A stretch of 64,000 nucleotides of DNA from Avena insularis (taxonomy: Eukaryota > Streptophyta > Magnoliopsida > Poales > Poaceae), in assembly GCA_023614405.1 (NCBI GenBank), contig JAJUPC010000237.1, positions 1 through 64,000 of the forward strand, given 5' to 3'. Below are positions 15,058 to 30,100 of the stretch, one piece after another (the stretch's first letter is position 1; each line of letters begins with the position of its first letter). The translations under genes were made by a program, and so were the position numbers. The notes beneath the pieces are model-generated. The model was not told the origin of the DNA and did no database searches. It saw nothing but the letters and a program-made list of their open reading frames with translations.

Positions 15058-18000
15058 TCATAAACCACATATGGATCCACCCAATGTGATTGCATGTGTG
15101 TTCTTCTCACAAACCACATAAGGATCCACCAGTGTCATTGGATGAGTGTTCTTTTCATGAACCACACCCAGTATTATTGCATGTCTGTTCCTCTCATAAA
15201 CCACATAAGGATCCACCAGTGTCATTGGATGTGTGTTGTTTTCATGAACCACACCCAGTGTCATTGCGTGTCTGTTCTCTTCACAAACCACATATGGATC
15301 CACTAGTGTCATTGCATGTCTGTTCTTTTCATGAACCACACCCAGTGTTATTGCATGTCTGTTCTTCTCATAAACCACATAAGGATCCACCAGCATCATT
15401 GGATGTGTGTTCTTTTCATGAACCACACCTAGTGTCATTGCATGTCTATTCCTCTCACAAACCACACATGGATCCACCAGTGTCATTGGATGTGTGTTCT
15501 TCTCAGAAACCACACATGGATCCACCAGTGTCATTGTATGTGTTTTTTTCATGAACCACACATGGATCCACCCAGTGTGATTGCATGTCTGTTCTTTTCA
15601 CAAACCACATATCGATCCACCAATGTCATGGCATGTCTGTTCTTTTCGTGAACCACACCCAGTGTCATTGCATGTGTGTTCCTCTCATAAACCACACATG
15701 GATCCACCAGTGTCATTGCATGTGTGTTCTTATCATGAACCACATCTAGAGTCATTGCATGTCTGTTATTCTCACAATCCACATAAGGATACAACAGTGT
15801 CATTGCATGTGTGTTGTTTTCATGAACCACACTCAGTGTCATTGCATGTGTGTTCCTCTCATAGACCACACATGGATCCACCAGTGTCATTGCATGTGCG
15901 TTCTTCTCATGAACCACATCTAGAGTCATTGCATGTCTGTTCTTCTCACAAACCACATAAGGATCCACCAGTGTCATTGGATGTGTATTCTTTTCATGAA
16001 CCACACCCAGTGTCATTGCATGTGTGTTCTTCTCACAAACCACACATGGATCCACAAGTATCATTGCATGTCTGTTATTTTCATGAACCACGGCCAGTGT
16101 CATTGCATGTGTGTTCTTCTCACAAACCACACATGGATCCACCAGTGTCATTGCATGTATGCTCTTTTCATTAACCACAGTTTGAGTCATTGCATGTGTG
16201 TTCTTTTCACAAACCACATATCACCAGTGTCATTGCATGTGTGTTCTTCTCATAAACCACATATGGATCCATCGAGTGTGATTGCATGTGTGTTCTTCTC
16301 ACAAACCACACATGGATCCACCAGTGTCATTGCATGTTTGGTCTTTTCATTAACCGTAGTTAGAGTCATTGTATGTGTGTTCTTTTCACAAACCACATAT
16401 CACCAGTGTCATTGTATGTGTGTTCTTCTCATAAACCAATTATGGATCCACCCAGTGTGATTGCATGTGTGTTCTTCTCACAAACCACATAAGGATCCAC
16501 CAGTGTCATTGGATGTGTGTTCTTTTCATGAACCACACCCAGTGTCATTGCATGTCTGTTCCTCTCATAAACCACATAAGGATCCACCAGCGTCATTGGA
16601 TGTGTGTTCTTTTCATGAACCACACCCAGTGTCATTGTATGTGTGTTATTCTCACAAACCACACATGGAATCACCAGTGTCATTGCATGTGTGTTCGTTT
16701 CATGAACCACACATGGATCTACCCAGTGTGATTGCGTGTCTGTTCTTTTCACAAACCACATATGGATCCACTAGTGTCATTGCATGTCTGTTCTTTTCAT
16801 GAACCACACCCAGTGTTATTGCATGTCTGTTCCTCTCATAAACAACACATGGATACACCAGTGTCATTGCATGTGTGTTCTTCTCATGAACCACATCTAG
16901 ACTCATTGCATGTCTGTTATCCGCACAAACCCCATAAGGATACACCGGTGTCATTGCATGTGTGTTCTTTTCATGAACCACACATGGATCCACCAGTGTC
17001 ATTGCATGTCTGTTCTTTTCATGAACCACACCTAGTGTCATTGCATGTATGTTCCTCTCATAAACCACACATGGATCCACTAGTGTCAGTGCATGTGTGT
17101 TCTTCTCCTGAACCACATCTAGAGTCATTGCATGTCTATTATTCTCACAAACGACATAAGGATACACCAGTGTCATTGCATGTGCGTTCCTCTCACAGAC
17201 CACACATGGATCCACCAGTGTCATTGCATGTGCGTTCTTCTCATGAACGACATCTAGAGCCATTGCATGTTTGTCTTCTCACAAACCACATAAGGATCCA
17301 CCAGTTTCATTGGATGTGTATTCTTTTCATGAACCACACCTGGTGTCATTACATGTGTGTTCTTCTCACAAACCACACATGGATCCACCAGTATCATTGC
17401 ATGTCTATTCTTTTCATGAACCACAACTAGTGTCATTGCATGTGTGTTCTTGTCACAAACCACACATGGAGCCACCAGTGTCATTGCATGTTTGCTCTTT
17501 TCATTAACCATAGTTAGAGTCATTGCATCTGTGTTCTTTTCACAAACCACATATCACCAGTGTTATTGCATGTGTGTTCTTCTCATAAACCACATATGGA
17601 TCCATCGAGTGTGATTGCATGTGTGTTCTTCTCACAAACCACATAAGGATCCACCAGCGTCATTGGATGTGTGTTCTTTTCATGAACCACACCTAGTGTC
17701 ATTGCATGCCTATTCCTCTCACAAACCACACATGGAATCACCAGTGTCACTGCATGTGTGTTCTTTTCATGAACCACACATGGATCTACCCAGTGTGATT
17801 GCGTGTTTGTTCTTTTCACAAACCACATATGGATCCACTAGTGTCATTGAATGTCTGTTCTATTCATGAACCACACCCAGTGTTATTGCCTGTCTGTTCC
17901 TCTCATAAACCACACATGGATACACCAGTGTCATTGCATGTGTGTTCTTCTCATGAACCACATCTAGACTCATTGCATGTCTGTTATTCTCACAAACCCC

Positions 18001-21000
18001 ATAAGGATACACCAGTGTCATTGCATGTGTGTTTTTTCATGAACCACACATGGATCCACCAGTGTCATTGCATGTCTGTTCTTTTCATGAACCACACCTA
18101 GTGTCATTCCATGTATGTTCCTCTCATAAACCACACATGGATCCACCAGTGTCATTGCATGTGTGTTCTTCTCATGAACCACATCTAGAGTCATTGCATG
18201 TCTATTATTCTCACAAACCACATAAGGATACACCAGTGTCATTGCATGTGCGTTCCTTTCACAGACCACACATGGATCCACCAGTGTCATTGCATGTGCG
18301 TTCTTCTCATGAACGACATCTAGAGCAATTGCATGTTTGTTCTTCTCACAAACCACATAAGGATCCACCAGTTTCATTGGATGTGTATTCTTTTCATGAA
18401 CCACACCTAGTGTCATTGCATGTGTGTTCTTCTCACAAACCACACATGGATCCACCAGTATCATTGCATGTCTGTTCTTTTCATGAACCACAACTAGTGT
18501 CATTGCATGTGTGTTCTTGTCACAAACCACACATGGAGCCACCAGTGTCATTCCATGTCTGCCCTTTTCATTAACCACGGTTAGAGTCATTGCATCTGTG
18601 TTCTTTTCACAAACCACATATCACCAGTGTTATTGCATGTGTGTTCTTCTCACAAACCACATATGGATCCATCGAGTGTGATTGCATGTGTGTTCTTCTC
18701 ACAAACCACATAAGGATCCACCAGCGTCATTGGATGTGTGTTCTTTTCATGAACCACACCCAGTGTCATTGCATGTCTATTCCTCTCACAAACCACACAT
18801 GGATCCACCAGTGTCATTGGATGTGTGTTCTTTTCAAGAACCACACCTAGTATCATTGGATGTGTGTTCTTCTCAGAAACCACACATGGATCCACCAGTG
18901 TCATTGTATGTGTGTTCTTTTCATGAACCACACATGGATCCACCCAGTGTGATTGCATGTCTGTTGTTTTCACAAACCACATATCGATCCACCAGTGTCC
19001 TGGCATGTCTGTTCTTTTCGTGAACCACACCCAGTGTCATTGCATTTGTTTTCCTCTCATAAACCACAGATGGATCCACCAGTGTCATTGCATGTGTGTT
19101 CTTCTCATGAACCACATCTAGAGTCATTGCATGTTAGTTATTCTCACAAATGACATAAGGATACACCAGTGTCATTGCATGTGTGTTCTTTTCATGAACC
19201 ACACCCAGTGTCATTGCATGTGTGTTCCTCTCACAGACCACACATGGATCCACTAGTGTCATTGCATGTGCGTTCTTCTCATGAACCACGTCTAGAGTCA
19301 TTGCATGTCTGTTCTTCTCTCAAACCACATAAGGATCCACCAGTGTCATTGGATTTTTATTCTTTTCACGAACCACACCCAGTGTCATTGCATGTGTTTT
19401 CTTCTCACAAACCACACATGGATCCACCAGTATCATTGCATGTCTGTTCTTTTCATGAACCACACCCAGTGTCATTGCATGTGTGTTCTTCTCACAAACC
19501 ACACATGGATCCACCAGTATCATTGCACGTCTGCTCTTTTCATTAACCACATTTAGAGTCAATGCATGGGTGTTCTTTTCACAAACCACATATCACCAGT
19601 GTCATTGCATGTGTGTTCTTCTCATAAACCACATATGGATCCATCCAGTGTAATTGCATGTGTGTTCTTCTCACAAACCACATAAGGATCCACCAGTGTC
19701 ATTGGATGTGTGTTCTTTTCATGAACCACACCTAGTGTCGTTGCATGTCTGTTCCTCTTATAAACCACATAAGGATCCACCAGCGTCATTGGATGTGTGT
19801 TCTTTTCATGAACCACACCCAGTATCATTGTATGTGTGTTCTTCTCACAAACCACACATGGAATCACCAGTGTCATTGCATGTGTGTTCTTTTTTTATGA
19901 ACCACACTTGGATACACCTAGTGTGATTGCATGTCTGTTCTTTTCACGACCCACATATGGATCCACTAGTGTCATTGCATGTCTCTTCTTTTCATGAACC
20001 ACACCCAGTGTTATTGCATGTCTATTCCTCTCATAAACCACACATGGATCCACCAGAGTCAGGTCATGTGTGTTCTTCTCATGAACCACATCCAGAGTCA
20101 TTGCATGTCTGTTATTGTCACAAACCACATAAGGATACACACCAGTGTCATTGCATGTGTGTTCTTTTCATGAACCACACTCAGTGTCATTGCATGTGTT
20201 CCTCTCACAGACCACACATGGATCCACCAGTGTCATTGCATGTGCGTTCTTCTCATGAACCACATCTAGACTCATTGCATGTCTGTTCTTCTCACAAACC
20301 ACATAAGGATCCACCAGTGTCATTGGATGTGTATTCTTTTCATGAACCACACCCAGTGTCATTGCATCTGTTTTCTTCTCACAAACCACACATGGATCCA
20401 CCAGTATCATTACATGTCTGTTCTTTCCATGAACCACAACCAGTGTCATTGCATGTGTGTTCTTCTCACACACCACACATGGATACAGCAGTGTCATTGC
20501 ATGTTTGCTCTTTTCATTAACCATAATTAGAGTCATTGTATGTGTGTTCTTTTCACAAACCACATATCACCAGTGTCATTGTATGTGTGTTCTTCTCATA
20601 ACCCACATATGGATCCACCTAGTGTGATTGCATGTGTGTTCTTCTGACAAACCACATAAGGATCCACCAGCGTCATTGGATGTGTGTTCATTTCATGAAC
20701 CACACCCAGTGTCATTGCATGTCTATTCCTCTCACAAACCACACATGGATCCACCAGTGTCAGGTGTTCTTTTCAAGAACCACACCTAGTGTCATTGGAT
20801 GTGTGTTCTTCTAAGAAACCACACATGGATCCACCAGTGTCATTGTATGTGTGTTCTTTTCATGAACCACACATGGATCCACCCAGTGTGATTGCATGTC
20901 TGTTCTTTTCACAAACCACATATTGATCCACCAGTGTCATGGCATGTCTGTTCTTTTCGTGAACCACACCCAGTGTCATTGCATGTGTGTTCCTCTCATA

Positions 21001-21100
21001 AACCACACATGGATCCATCAGTGTCATTACATGTGTGTTCTTCTAATGAACCACATCTAGAGTCATTGCATGTTAGTTATTCTCACAAATGACATAAGGA
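15058..21100. repeat. Irregular part of the minisatellite array between two higher-order domains
   Basis: The same 39/48-bp units continue, but block lengths vary (about 0.18, 0.97, 1.07, 1.15 and 1.19 kb). A very short block sits at about 16,245-16,428, with two block-start sequences less than 200 bp apart. The pair of blocks starting at 18,650 and 19,622 recurs at about 20,600 and 21,474, a local period near 1.85-1.95 kb. Confidence 0.7.
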
Positions 21101-24100
21101 TACACCAGTGTCATTGCATGTGTGTTCTTTTCATGAACCACACCCAGTGTCATTGCATGTGTGTTCCTCTCACAGACCACACATGGATCCACTAGTGTCA
21201 TTGCATGTGCGTTCTTCTCATGAACCACGTCTAGAGTCATTGCATGTTTGTTCTTCTCTCAAACCACATAAGGATCCACCAGTATCATTGCATGTCTGTT
21301 CTTTTCATGAACCACACCCAGTGTCATTGCATGTGTGTTCTTCTCACAAACCACACATGGATCCACCAGTATCATTGCATATCTGCTCTTTTCATTAACC
21401 ACATTTAGAGTCAATGCATGTGTGTTCTTTTCACAAACCACATATCACCAGTGTCATTGCATGTGTGTTCCTCTCATAAACCACATATGGATCCACCCAG
21501 TGTAATTGCATGTGTGTTCTTCTCACAAACCACATAAGGATCCACCAGTGTCATTGGATGTGTGTTCTTTTCATGAACCACACCTAGTGTAGTTGCATGT
21601 CTGTTCCTCTTATAAACCACATAAGGATCCACCAGTGTCATTGGATGTGTGTTCTTTTCATGAACCACACCCAGTGTCATTGTATGTGTGTTCTTCTCAC
21701 AAACCACACATGGAATCACCAGTGTCATTGCATGTGTGTTCTTTTTTTATGAACCACACTTGGATCCACCCAGTGTGATTGCATGTCTGTTCTTTTCACG
21801 ACCCACATATGGATCCACTAGTGTCATTGCATGTCTGTTCTTTTCATGAACCACACCTAGTGTTATTGCATGTCTGTTCCTCTCATAAACCACATGGATC
21901 CACCAGAGTCATTGCATGTGTGTTCTTCTCATGAACCACATCTAGAGTCATTGCATGTCTGTTATTGTCACAAACCACATAAGGATACACACCAGTGTCA
22001 TTGCATGTGTGTTCATTTCATGAACCACACTCAGTGTCATTGCATGTGTTCCTCTCACAGACCACACATGGATCCACCAGTGTCATTGCATGTGCGTTCT
22101 TCTCGTGAACCACATCTAGACTCATTGCATGTCTGTTCTTCTCACAAACCACATAAGGATCCACCAGTGTCATTGGATGTGTATTCTTTTCATGAACCAC
22201 ACCCAGTGTCATTGCATCTGTTTTCTTCTCACAAACCACACATGGATCCACCACAGATCATTACATGTCTGTTCTTTCCATGAACCACAACAAGTGTCAT
22301 TGCATGTGTGTTCTTCTCACACACCACACATGGATACACCAGTGTCATTGCATGTTTGCTCTTTTCATTAACCACAGTTAGAATCATTGTATGTGTGTTC
22401 TTTTCACAAACCACATATCACCAGTGTCATTGTATGTGTGTTCTTCTCATAACCCACATATGGATCCACCTAGTGTGATTGCATGTGTGTTCTTCTCACA
22501 AACCACATAAGGATCCACCAGTGTCATTGGATGTGTGTTCTTTTCATGAACCACACCCAGTGTCATTGCATGTCTGTTCCTCTCATAAACCACATAAGGA
22601 TCCACCAGTGTCATTGGATGTGTGTTCTTTTCATGAACCACACCTAGTGTCATTGTATGTGTGTTCTTCTCACAAACCACACATGGAATCACCAGTGTCA
22701 TTGCATGTGTGTTCTTTTCATGAACCACACATGGATTTACCCAGTGTGATTGTGTGTCTGTTCTTTTCACAAACCACATATGGATCCACTAGTGTCATTG
22801 CATGTTTGTTCTTTTCATGAACCACACCCAGTGTTATTGCATGTCTGTTCCTCTCATAAACCACACATGGATCCACTAGTGTCATTGCACGTGTGTTCTT
22901 CTCATGAACCACATCTAGAGTCATTGCATGTCTGTTATGATCACAAACTACATAAGGATACACCAGTGTCATTGCATGTGTGTTATTTTCATGAACCACA
23001 CATGGATCCACTAGTGTCATTGCATGTCTGTTCTTTTCATGAACCACACCTAGTGTCATTGCATGTATGTTCCTCTCATAAACCACACATGGATCCACCA
23101 GTGTCATTGCATGTGTGTTCTTATCATGAACCACATATAGAGTCATTTCATGTCTATTATTCTCACAAACCACATAAGGATACACCAGTGTCATTGCATG
23201 TTTGTTCCTCTCATAGACCACACATGGATCCACTAGTGTCATTGCATGTGCGTTCTTCTCATGAACCACATCTAGAGCCATTGCATGTTTGTTCTTCTCA
23301 CAAACCACATAAGGATCCACCAGTTTCATTGGATGTGTATTCTTTTCATGAACCACACCTAGTGTCATTGCATGTGTGTTCTTCTCACAAACCACATGGA
23401 TCCACCAGATCATTGCATGTCTGTTCTTTTCATGAACCACAGCCAATGTCATTGCATGTGTGTTCTTCTCACAAACCTCACAAGGATCCACCAGTGTCAT
23501 TGCATGTCTGCGCTTTTCATTCACCACAGTTAGAGTCATTGCATGTGTTTTCTTTTCACAAACCACATATCACCAGTTTCATTGCATGTGTGTTCTTCTC
23601 ATAAACCACATATGGATCCACCCAGTGTGATTGCATGTTACCTTCTCACAAACCATAAGGATCCACCAAGCGTCATTGGATGTGTGTTCTTTTCATGAAC
23701 CACACCCAGTGTCATTGCATGTCTATTCCTCTCACAAACCACACATGGATCCACCAGTGTCATTGGATGTGTGTTATTTTCAGGAACCACACCCAGTGTC
23801 ATTGGATGTGTATTCTTCTCACAAACCACACATGGATCCACTAGTGTCATTGCATGTGTGTTCTTTTCATGAATCACACATGGATCCACCCAGTGTGATT
23901 GCATGTCATTTTTCACAAACCCCAGATCGATCCACCAGTGTCATTGCATGTATGTTATTTTCATGAACCACACCCAGTGTCATTGCATGTGTGTTCCTCT
24001 CATAAACCACACATGGATCCACCAGTGTGATTGCATGTGTGTTCTTCTCAAGAACCACATCTAGAGTCATTGCATGTCAGTTATTCTCACAAGTCACATA

Positions 24101-27100
24101 AGGATACACCAGTGTCATTGCATGTGTTTTCTTTTCATGAACCACACCTAGTGTTATTGCATGTGTGTTCCTCTCACAGACCACACATGGATCCACTAGT
24201 GTCATTGCATGTGTGTTCTTCTCATGAACCACATCTAGAGTCATTGCATGTCTGTTCTTCTCACATACATAAGGATCCACCAGTGTCATTGGATGTGTAT
24301 TCTTTTCATGAACCACACCCGGTGTCATTGCATACTTTTCTTCTCACAAACCACACATGGATCCACCAGTCTCATTCGATGTGTGTTGTTTACATGAACC
24401 ACAACCAGTGTCATTGCATGTGTGTTCTTCTCACACACCACACATGGATACACCAGTGTCATTGCATGTTTGCTCTTTTCATTAACCACAGTTAGAGTCA
24501 TTGTATGTGTGTTCTTTTCACAAACCACATATCACCAGTGTCATTGTATGTGTGTTCTTCTCATAACCTACATATGGATCCACCTAGTGTGATTGCATGT
24601 GTGTTCTTCTGACAAACCACATAAGGATCCACCAGCGTCATTGGATGTGTGTTCTTTTCATGAACCACACCCAGTGTCATTGCATGTCTATTCCTCTCAC
24701 AAACCACATGGATCCACCAGTGTCATTGGATGTGTGTTCTTTTCAAGAACCACACCTAGTGTCATTGGATGTGTGTTCTTCTAAGAAACCACACATGGAT
24801 CCACCAGTGTCATTGTATGTGTGTTCTTTTCATGAACCACACATGGATCCACCCAGTGTGATTGCATGTCTGTTCTTTTCACAAACCACATATCGATCCA
24901 CCAGTGTCATGGCATGTCTGTTCTTTTCGTGAACCACACCCAGTGTCATTGCATGTGTGTTCCTCTCATAAACCACACATGGATCCATCAGTGTCATTAC
25001 ATGTGTGTTCTTCTCATGAACCACATCTAGAGTCATTGCATGTTAGTTATTCTCACAAATGACATAAGGATACACCAGTGTCATTGCATGTGTGTTCTTT
25101 TCATGAACCACACCCAGTGTCATTGCATGTGTGTTCCTCTCACAGACCACACATGGATCCACTAGTGTCATTGCATGTGCGTTCTTCTCATGAACCACGT
25201 CTAGAGTCATTGCATGTTTGTTCTTCTCTCAAACCACATAAGGATCCACCAGTATCATTGCATGTCTGTTCTTTTCATGAACCACACCCAGTGTCATTGC
25301 ATGTGTGTTCTTCTAACAAACAACACATTGATCCACCAAGATTCATTGCATATCTGCTCTTTTCATTAACCACATTTAGAGTCAATGCATGTGTGTTCTT
25401 TTCACAAACCACATATCACCAGTGTCATTGCATGTGTGTTCTTCTCATAAACCACATATGGATCCACCCAGTGTAATTGCATGTGTGTTCTTCTCACAAA
25501 CCACATAAGGATCCACCAGTGTCATTGGATGTGTGTTCTTTTCATGAACCACACCTAGTGTCGTTGCATGTCTGTTCCTCTTATAAACCACATAAGGATC
25601 CACCAGTGTTATTGGATGTGTGTTCTTTTCATGAACCACACCCAGTGTCATTGTATGTGTGTTCTTCTCACAAACCACACATGGAATCACCAGTGTCATT
25701 GCATGTGTGTTCTTTTTTTATGAACCACACTTGGATCCACCCAGTGTGATTGCATGTCTGTTCTTTTCACGACCCACATATGGATCCACTAGTGTCATTG
25801 CATGTCTGTTCTTTTCATGAACCACACCTAGTGTTATTGCATGTCTGTTCCTCTCATAAACCACACATGGATCCACCAGAGTCATTGCATGTGTGTTCTT
25901 CTCATGAACCACATCTAGAGTCATTGCATGTCTGTTATTGTCACAAACCACATAAGGATACACACCAGTGTCATTGCATGTGTGTTCATTTCATTAACCA
26001 CACTCAGTGTCATTGCATGTGTTCCTCTCACAGACCACACATGGATCCACCAGTGTCATTGCATGTGCGTTCTTCTCGTGAACCACATCTAGACTCATTG
26101 CATGTCTGTTCTTCTCACAAACCACATAAGGATCCACCAGTGTCATTGGATGTGTATTCTTTTCATGAACCACACCCAGTGTCATTGCATCTGTTTTCTT
26201 CTCACAAACCACACATGGATCCACCAGTATCATTACATGTCTGTTCTTTCCATGAACCACAACAAGTGTCATTGCATGTGTGTTCTTCTCACACACCACA
26301 CATGGATACACCAGTGTCATTGCATGTTTGCTCTTTTCATTAACCACAGTTAGAGTCATTGTATGTGTGTTCTTTTCACAAACCACATATCACCAGTGTC
26401 ATTGTATGTGTGTTCTTCTCATAACCCACATATGGATCCACCTAGTGTGATTGCATGTGTGTTCTTCTCACAAACCACATAAGGATCCACCAGTGTCATT
26501 GGATGTGTGTTCTTTTCATGAACCACACCCAGTGTCATTGCATGTCTGTTCCTCTCATAAACCACATAAGGATCCACCAGTGTCATTGGATGTGTGTTCT
26601 TTTCATGAACCACACCTAGTGTCATTGTATGTGTGTTCTTCTCACAAACCACACATGGAATCACCAGTGTCATTGCATGTGTGTTCTTTTCATGAACCAC
26701 ACATGGATCTACCCAGTGTGATTGCGTGTCTGTTCTTTTCACAAACCACATATGGATCCACTAGTATCATTGCATGTTTGTTCTTTTCATGAACCACACC
26801 CAGTGTTATTGCATATCTGTTCCTCTCATAAACCACACATGGATCCACTAGTGTCATTGCACGTGTGTTCTTCTCATGAACCACATCTAGAGTCATTGCA
26901 TGTCTGTTATGATCACAAACCACATAAGGATACACCAGTGTCATTGCATGTGTGTTCTTTTCATGAACCACACATGGATCCACTAGTGTCATTGCATGTC
27001 TGTTCTTTTCATGAACCACACCTAGTGTCATTGCATGTATGTTCCTCTCATAAACCACACATGGATCCACCAGTGTCATTGCATGTGTGTTCTTATCATG

Positions 27101-30100
27101 AACCACATCTAGAGTCATTTCATGTCTATTATTCTCACAAACCACATAAGGATACACCAGTGTCATTGCATGTTTGTTCCTCTCACAGACCACACATGGA
27201 TCCACTAGTGTCATTGCATGTGCGTTCTTCTCATGAACCACATCTAGAGCCATTGCATGTTTGTTCTTCTCACAAACCACATAAGGATCCACCAGTTTCA
27301 TTGGATGTGTATTCTTTTCATGAACCACACCTAGTGTCATTGCATGTGTGTTCTTCTCACAAACCACACATGGATCCACCAGTATCATTGCATGTCTGTT
27401 CTTTTCATGAACCACAGCCAATGTCATTGCATGTGTGTTCTTCTCACAAACCACACATGGATCTACCAGTGTCATTGCATGTCTGCGCTTTTCATTCACC
27501 ACAGTTAGAGTCATTGCATGTGTGTTCTTTTCACAAACCACATATCACCAGTTTCATTGCATGTGTGTTCTTCTCATAAACCACATATGGGTCCACCCAG
27601 TGTGATTGCATGTGTTACCTTCTCACAAACCACATAAGGATCCACCAGCGTCATTGGATGTGTGTTCTTTTCATGAACCACACCCAGTGTCATTGCATGT
27701 CTATTCCTCTCACAAACCACACATGGATCCACCAGTGTCATTGGATGTTTGTTATTTTCAGGAACCACACCCAGTGTCATTGGATGTGTATTCTTCTCAC
27801 AAACCACACATGGATCCACTAGTGTCATTGCATGTGTGTTCTTTTCATGAATCACACATGGATCCACCCAGTGTGATTGCATGTTTGTTCTTTTCACAAA
27901 CCACATATCGATCCACCAGTGTCATTGCATGTATGTTATTTTCATGAACCACACCCAGTGTCATTGCATGTGTGTTCCTCTCACAGACCACACATGGATC
28001 CACTAGTGTCATTGCATGTGTGTTCTTCTCATGAACCACATCTAGAGTCATTGCATGCCTGTTCTTCTCACATACATAAGGATCCACCAGTGTCATTGGA
28101 TGTGTATTCTTTTCATGAACCACACCCAGTGTCATTGCATCTGTTTTCTTCTCACAAACCACACATGGATCCACCAGTATCATTACATGTCTGTTCTTTC
28201 CATGAACCACAACCAGTGTCATTGCATGTGTGTTCTTCTCACACACCACACATGGATACACTAGTGTTATTGCATGTCTGCTCTTTTCATTAACCATAGT
28301 TAGAGTCATTGTATGTGTTGTTTTCACAAACCACATATCACCAGTGTCATTGCATGTGTGTTCTTATCATAAAGCACATATGGATCCACCCAGTGTGATT
28401 GCATGTGTGTTCTTCTCACAAACCACATAAGGATCCACCAGTGTCATTGGATGTGTGTTCTTTTCATGAACCACACCCAGTGTCATTGTATGTGTGTTCT
28501 TCTCACAAACCACACATGGAATCACCAGTGTCATTGCATGTGTGTTCTTTTCATGAACCACACATGGATCCACCCAGTGTGATTGCATGTCTATACTTTT
28601 CACAAACCACATATGGATCCACTAGTGTCATTGCATGTCTGTTCTTTTAATGAACCACACCCAGTGTTATTGCATGTCTGTTCCTCTCATAAGCCACACA
28701 TGGATCCACCAGTGTCATTGGATGTGTGTTCTTCTCATGAACCACATCTAGAGTCATTGCGTGTCTCTTATTCTTACAAACCACATAAGGATACAGCAGT
28801 GTCATTGCATGTGTGTTCTTTTCATAAACCACACTCAGTGTCATTGCATGTGTGTTCCTCTCACAGACCACACATGGATCCACCAGTGTCATTGCATGCG
28901 TGTTCTTATCATGAACCACATCTAGAGTCATTGCATGTCTGTTCTTCTCACAAATCACATCAGGATCTACCAGTGTCATTAGATGTATATTCGTTTCATG
29001 AACCACACCCAATGGCATTGCATGTGTATTCTTCTCACAAACCACAAATGGATCCCCCAGTATCATTGAATGTCTGTTTTTTTCATGAACCACAGCTAGT
29101 GTCATTGCACGTGTGTTCTTCTCACAAACCACACATCTATCAACCAGTGTCATTGCATGTCTACTCTTTTCATTAACCACAGTTAGAGTCATTGCATGTG
29201 TGTCCTTTTCACAAACCACATATCACCAGTATCATTGCATGTGTGTTCTTCTCATAATCCACATATGGATCCACCCAGTGTGATTACATGTGTGTTCTTC
29301 TCACAAACCACATAAGGATCCACCAGTGTCATTGGATGTGTGTTCTTTTCATGAACCACACCCAGTGTCATTGTATGTGTGTTCTTCTCACAAACCACAC
29401 ATGGAATCACCAGTGTCATTGCATGTGTGTTCTTTTCATGAACCACACATGGATCCACCCAGTGTGATTGCATGTCTGTACTTTTCACAAACCACATATG
29501 GATCCACTAGTGTCATTGCATGTCTGTTCTTTTAATGAACCACACCCAGTGTTATTGCATGTCTGTTCCTCTCATAAGCCACACATGGATCCACCAGTGT
29601 CATTGGATGTGTGTTCTTCTCATGAACCACATCTAGAGTCATTGCGTGTCTCTTATTCTCACAAACCACATAAGGATACAGCAGTGTCATTGCATGTGTG
29701 TTCTTTTCATGAACCACACTCAGTGTCATTGCATGTGTTCCTCTCACAGACCACACATGGATCCACCAGTGTCATTGCATGTGCGTTCTTCTCATGAACC
29801 ACATCTAGACTCATTGCATGTCTGTTCTTCTCACAAACCACATAAGGATCCACCAGTGTCATTGGATGTGTATTCTTTTCATGAACCACACCCAGTGTCA
29901 TTGCATCTGTTTTCTTCTCACAAACCACACATGGATCCACCAGATCATTACATATCTTCTTTCCATGAACCACAACCAGTGTCATTGCATGTGTGTTCTT
30001 CTCACACACCACACATGGATACACCATTGTCATTGCATGTTTGCTCTTTTCATTAACCACAGTTAGAGTCATTGTATGTGTGTTCTTTTCACAAACCACA

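Noticed and set aside
22718..23566. Long minus-strand open frame of about 282 codons (VVCEKNTHAMTL repeats)
   Set aside because: It is a frame of the minisatellite, mirrored by a plus-strand frame of similar length over the same bases. No recognisable protein family.
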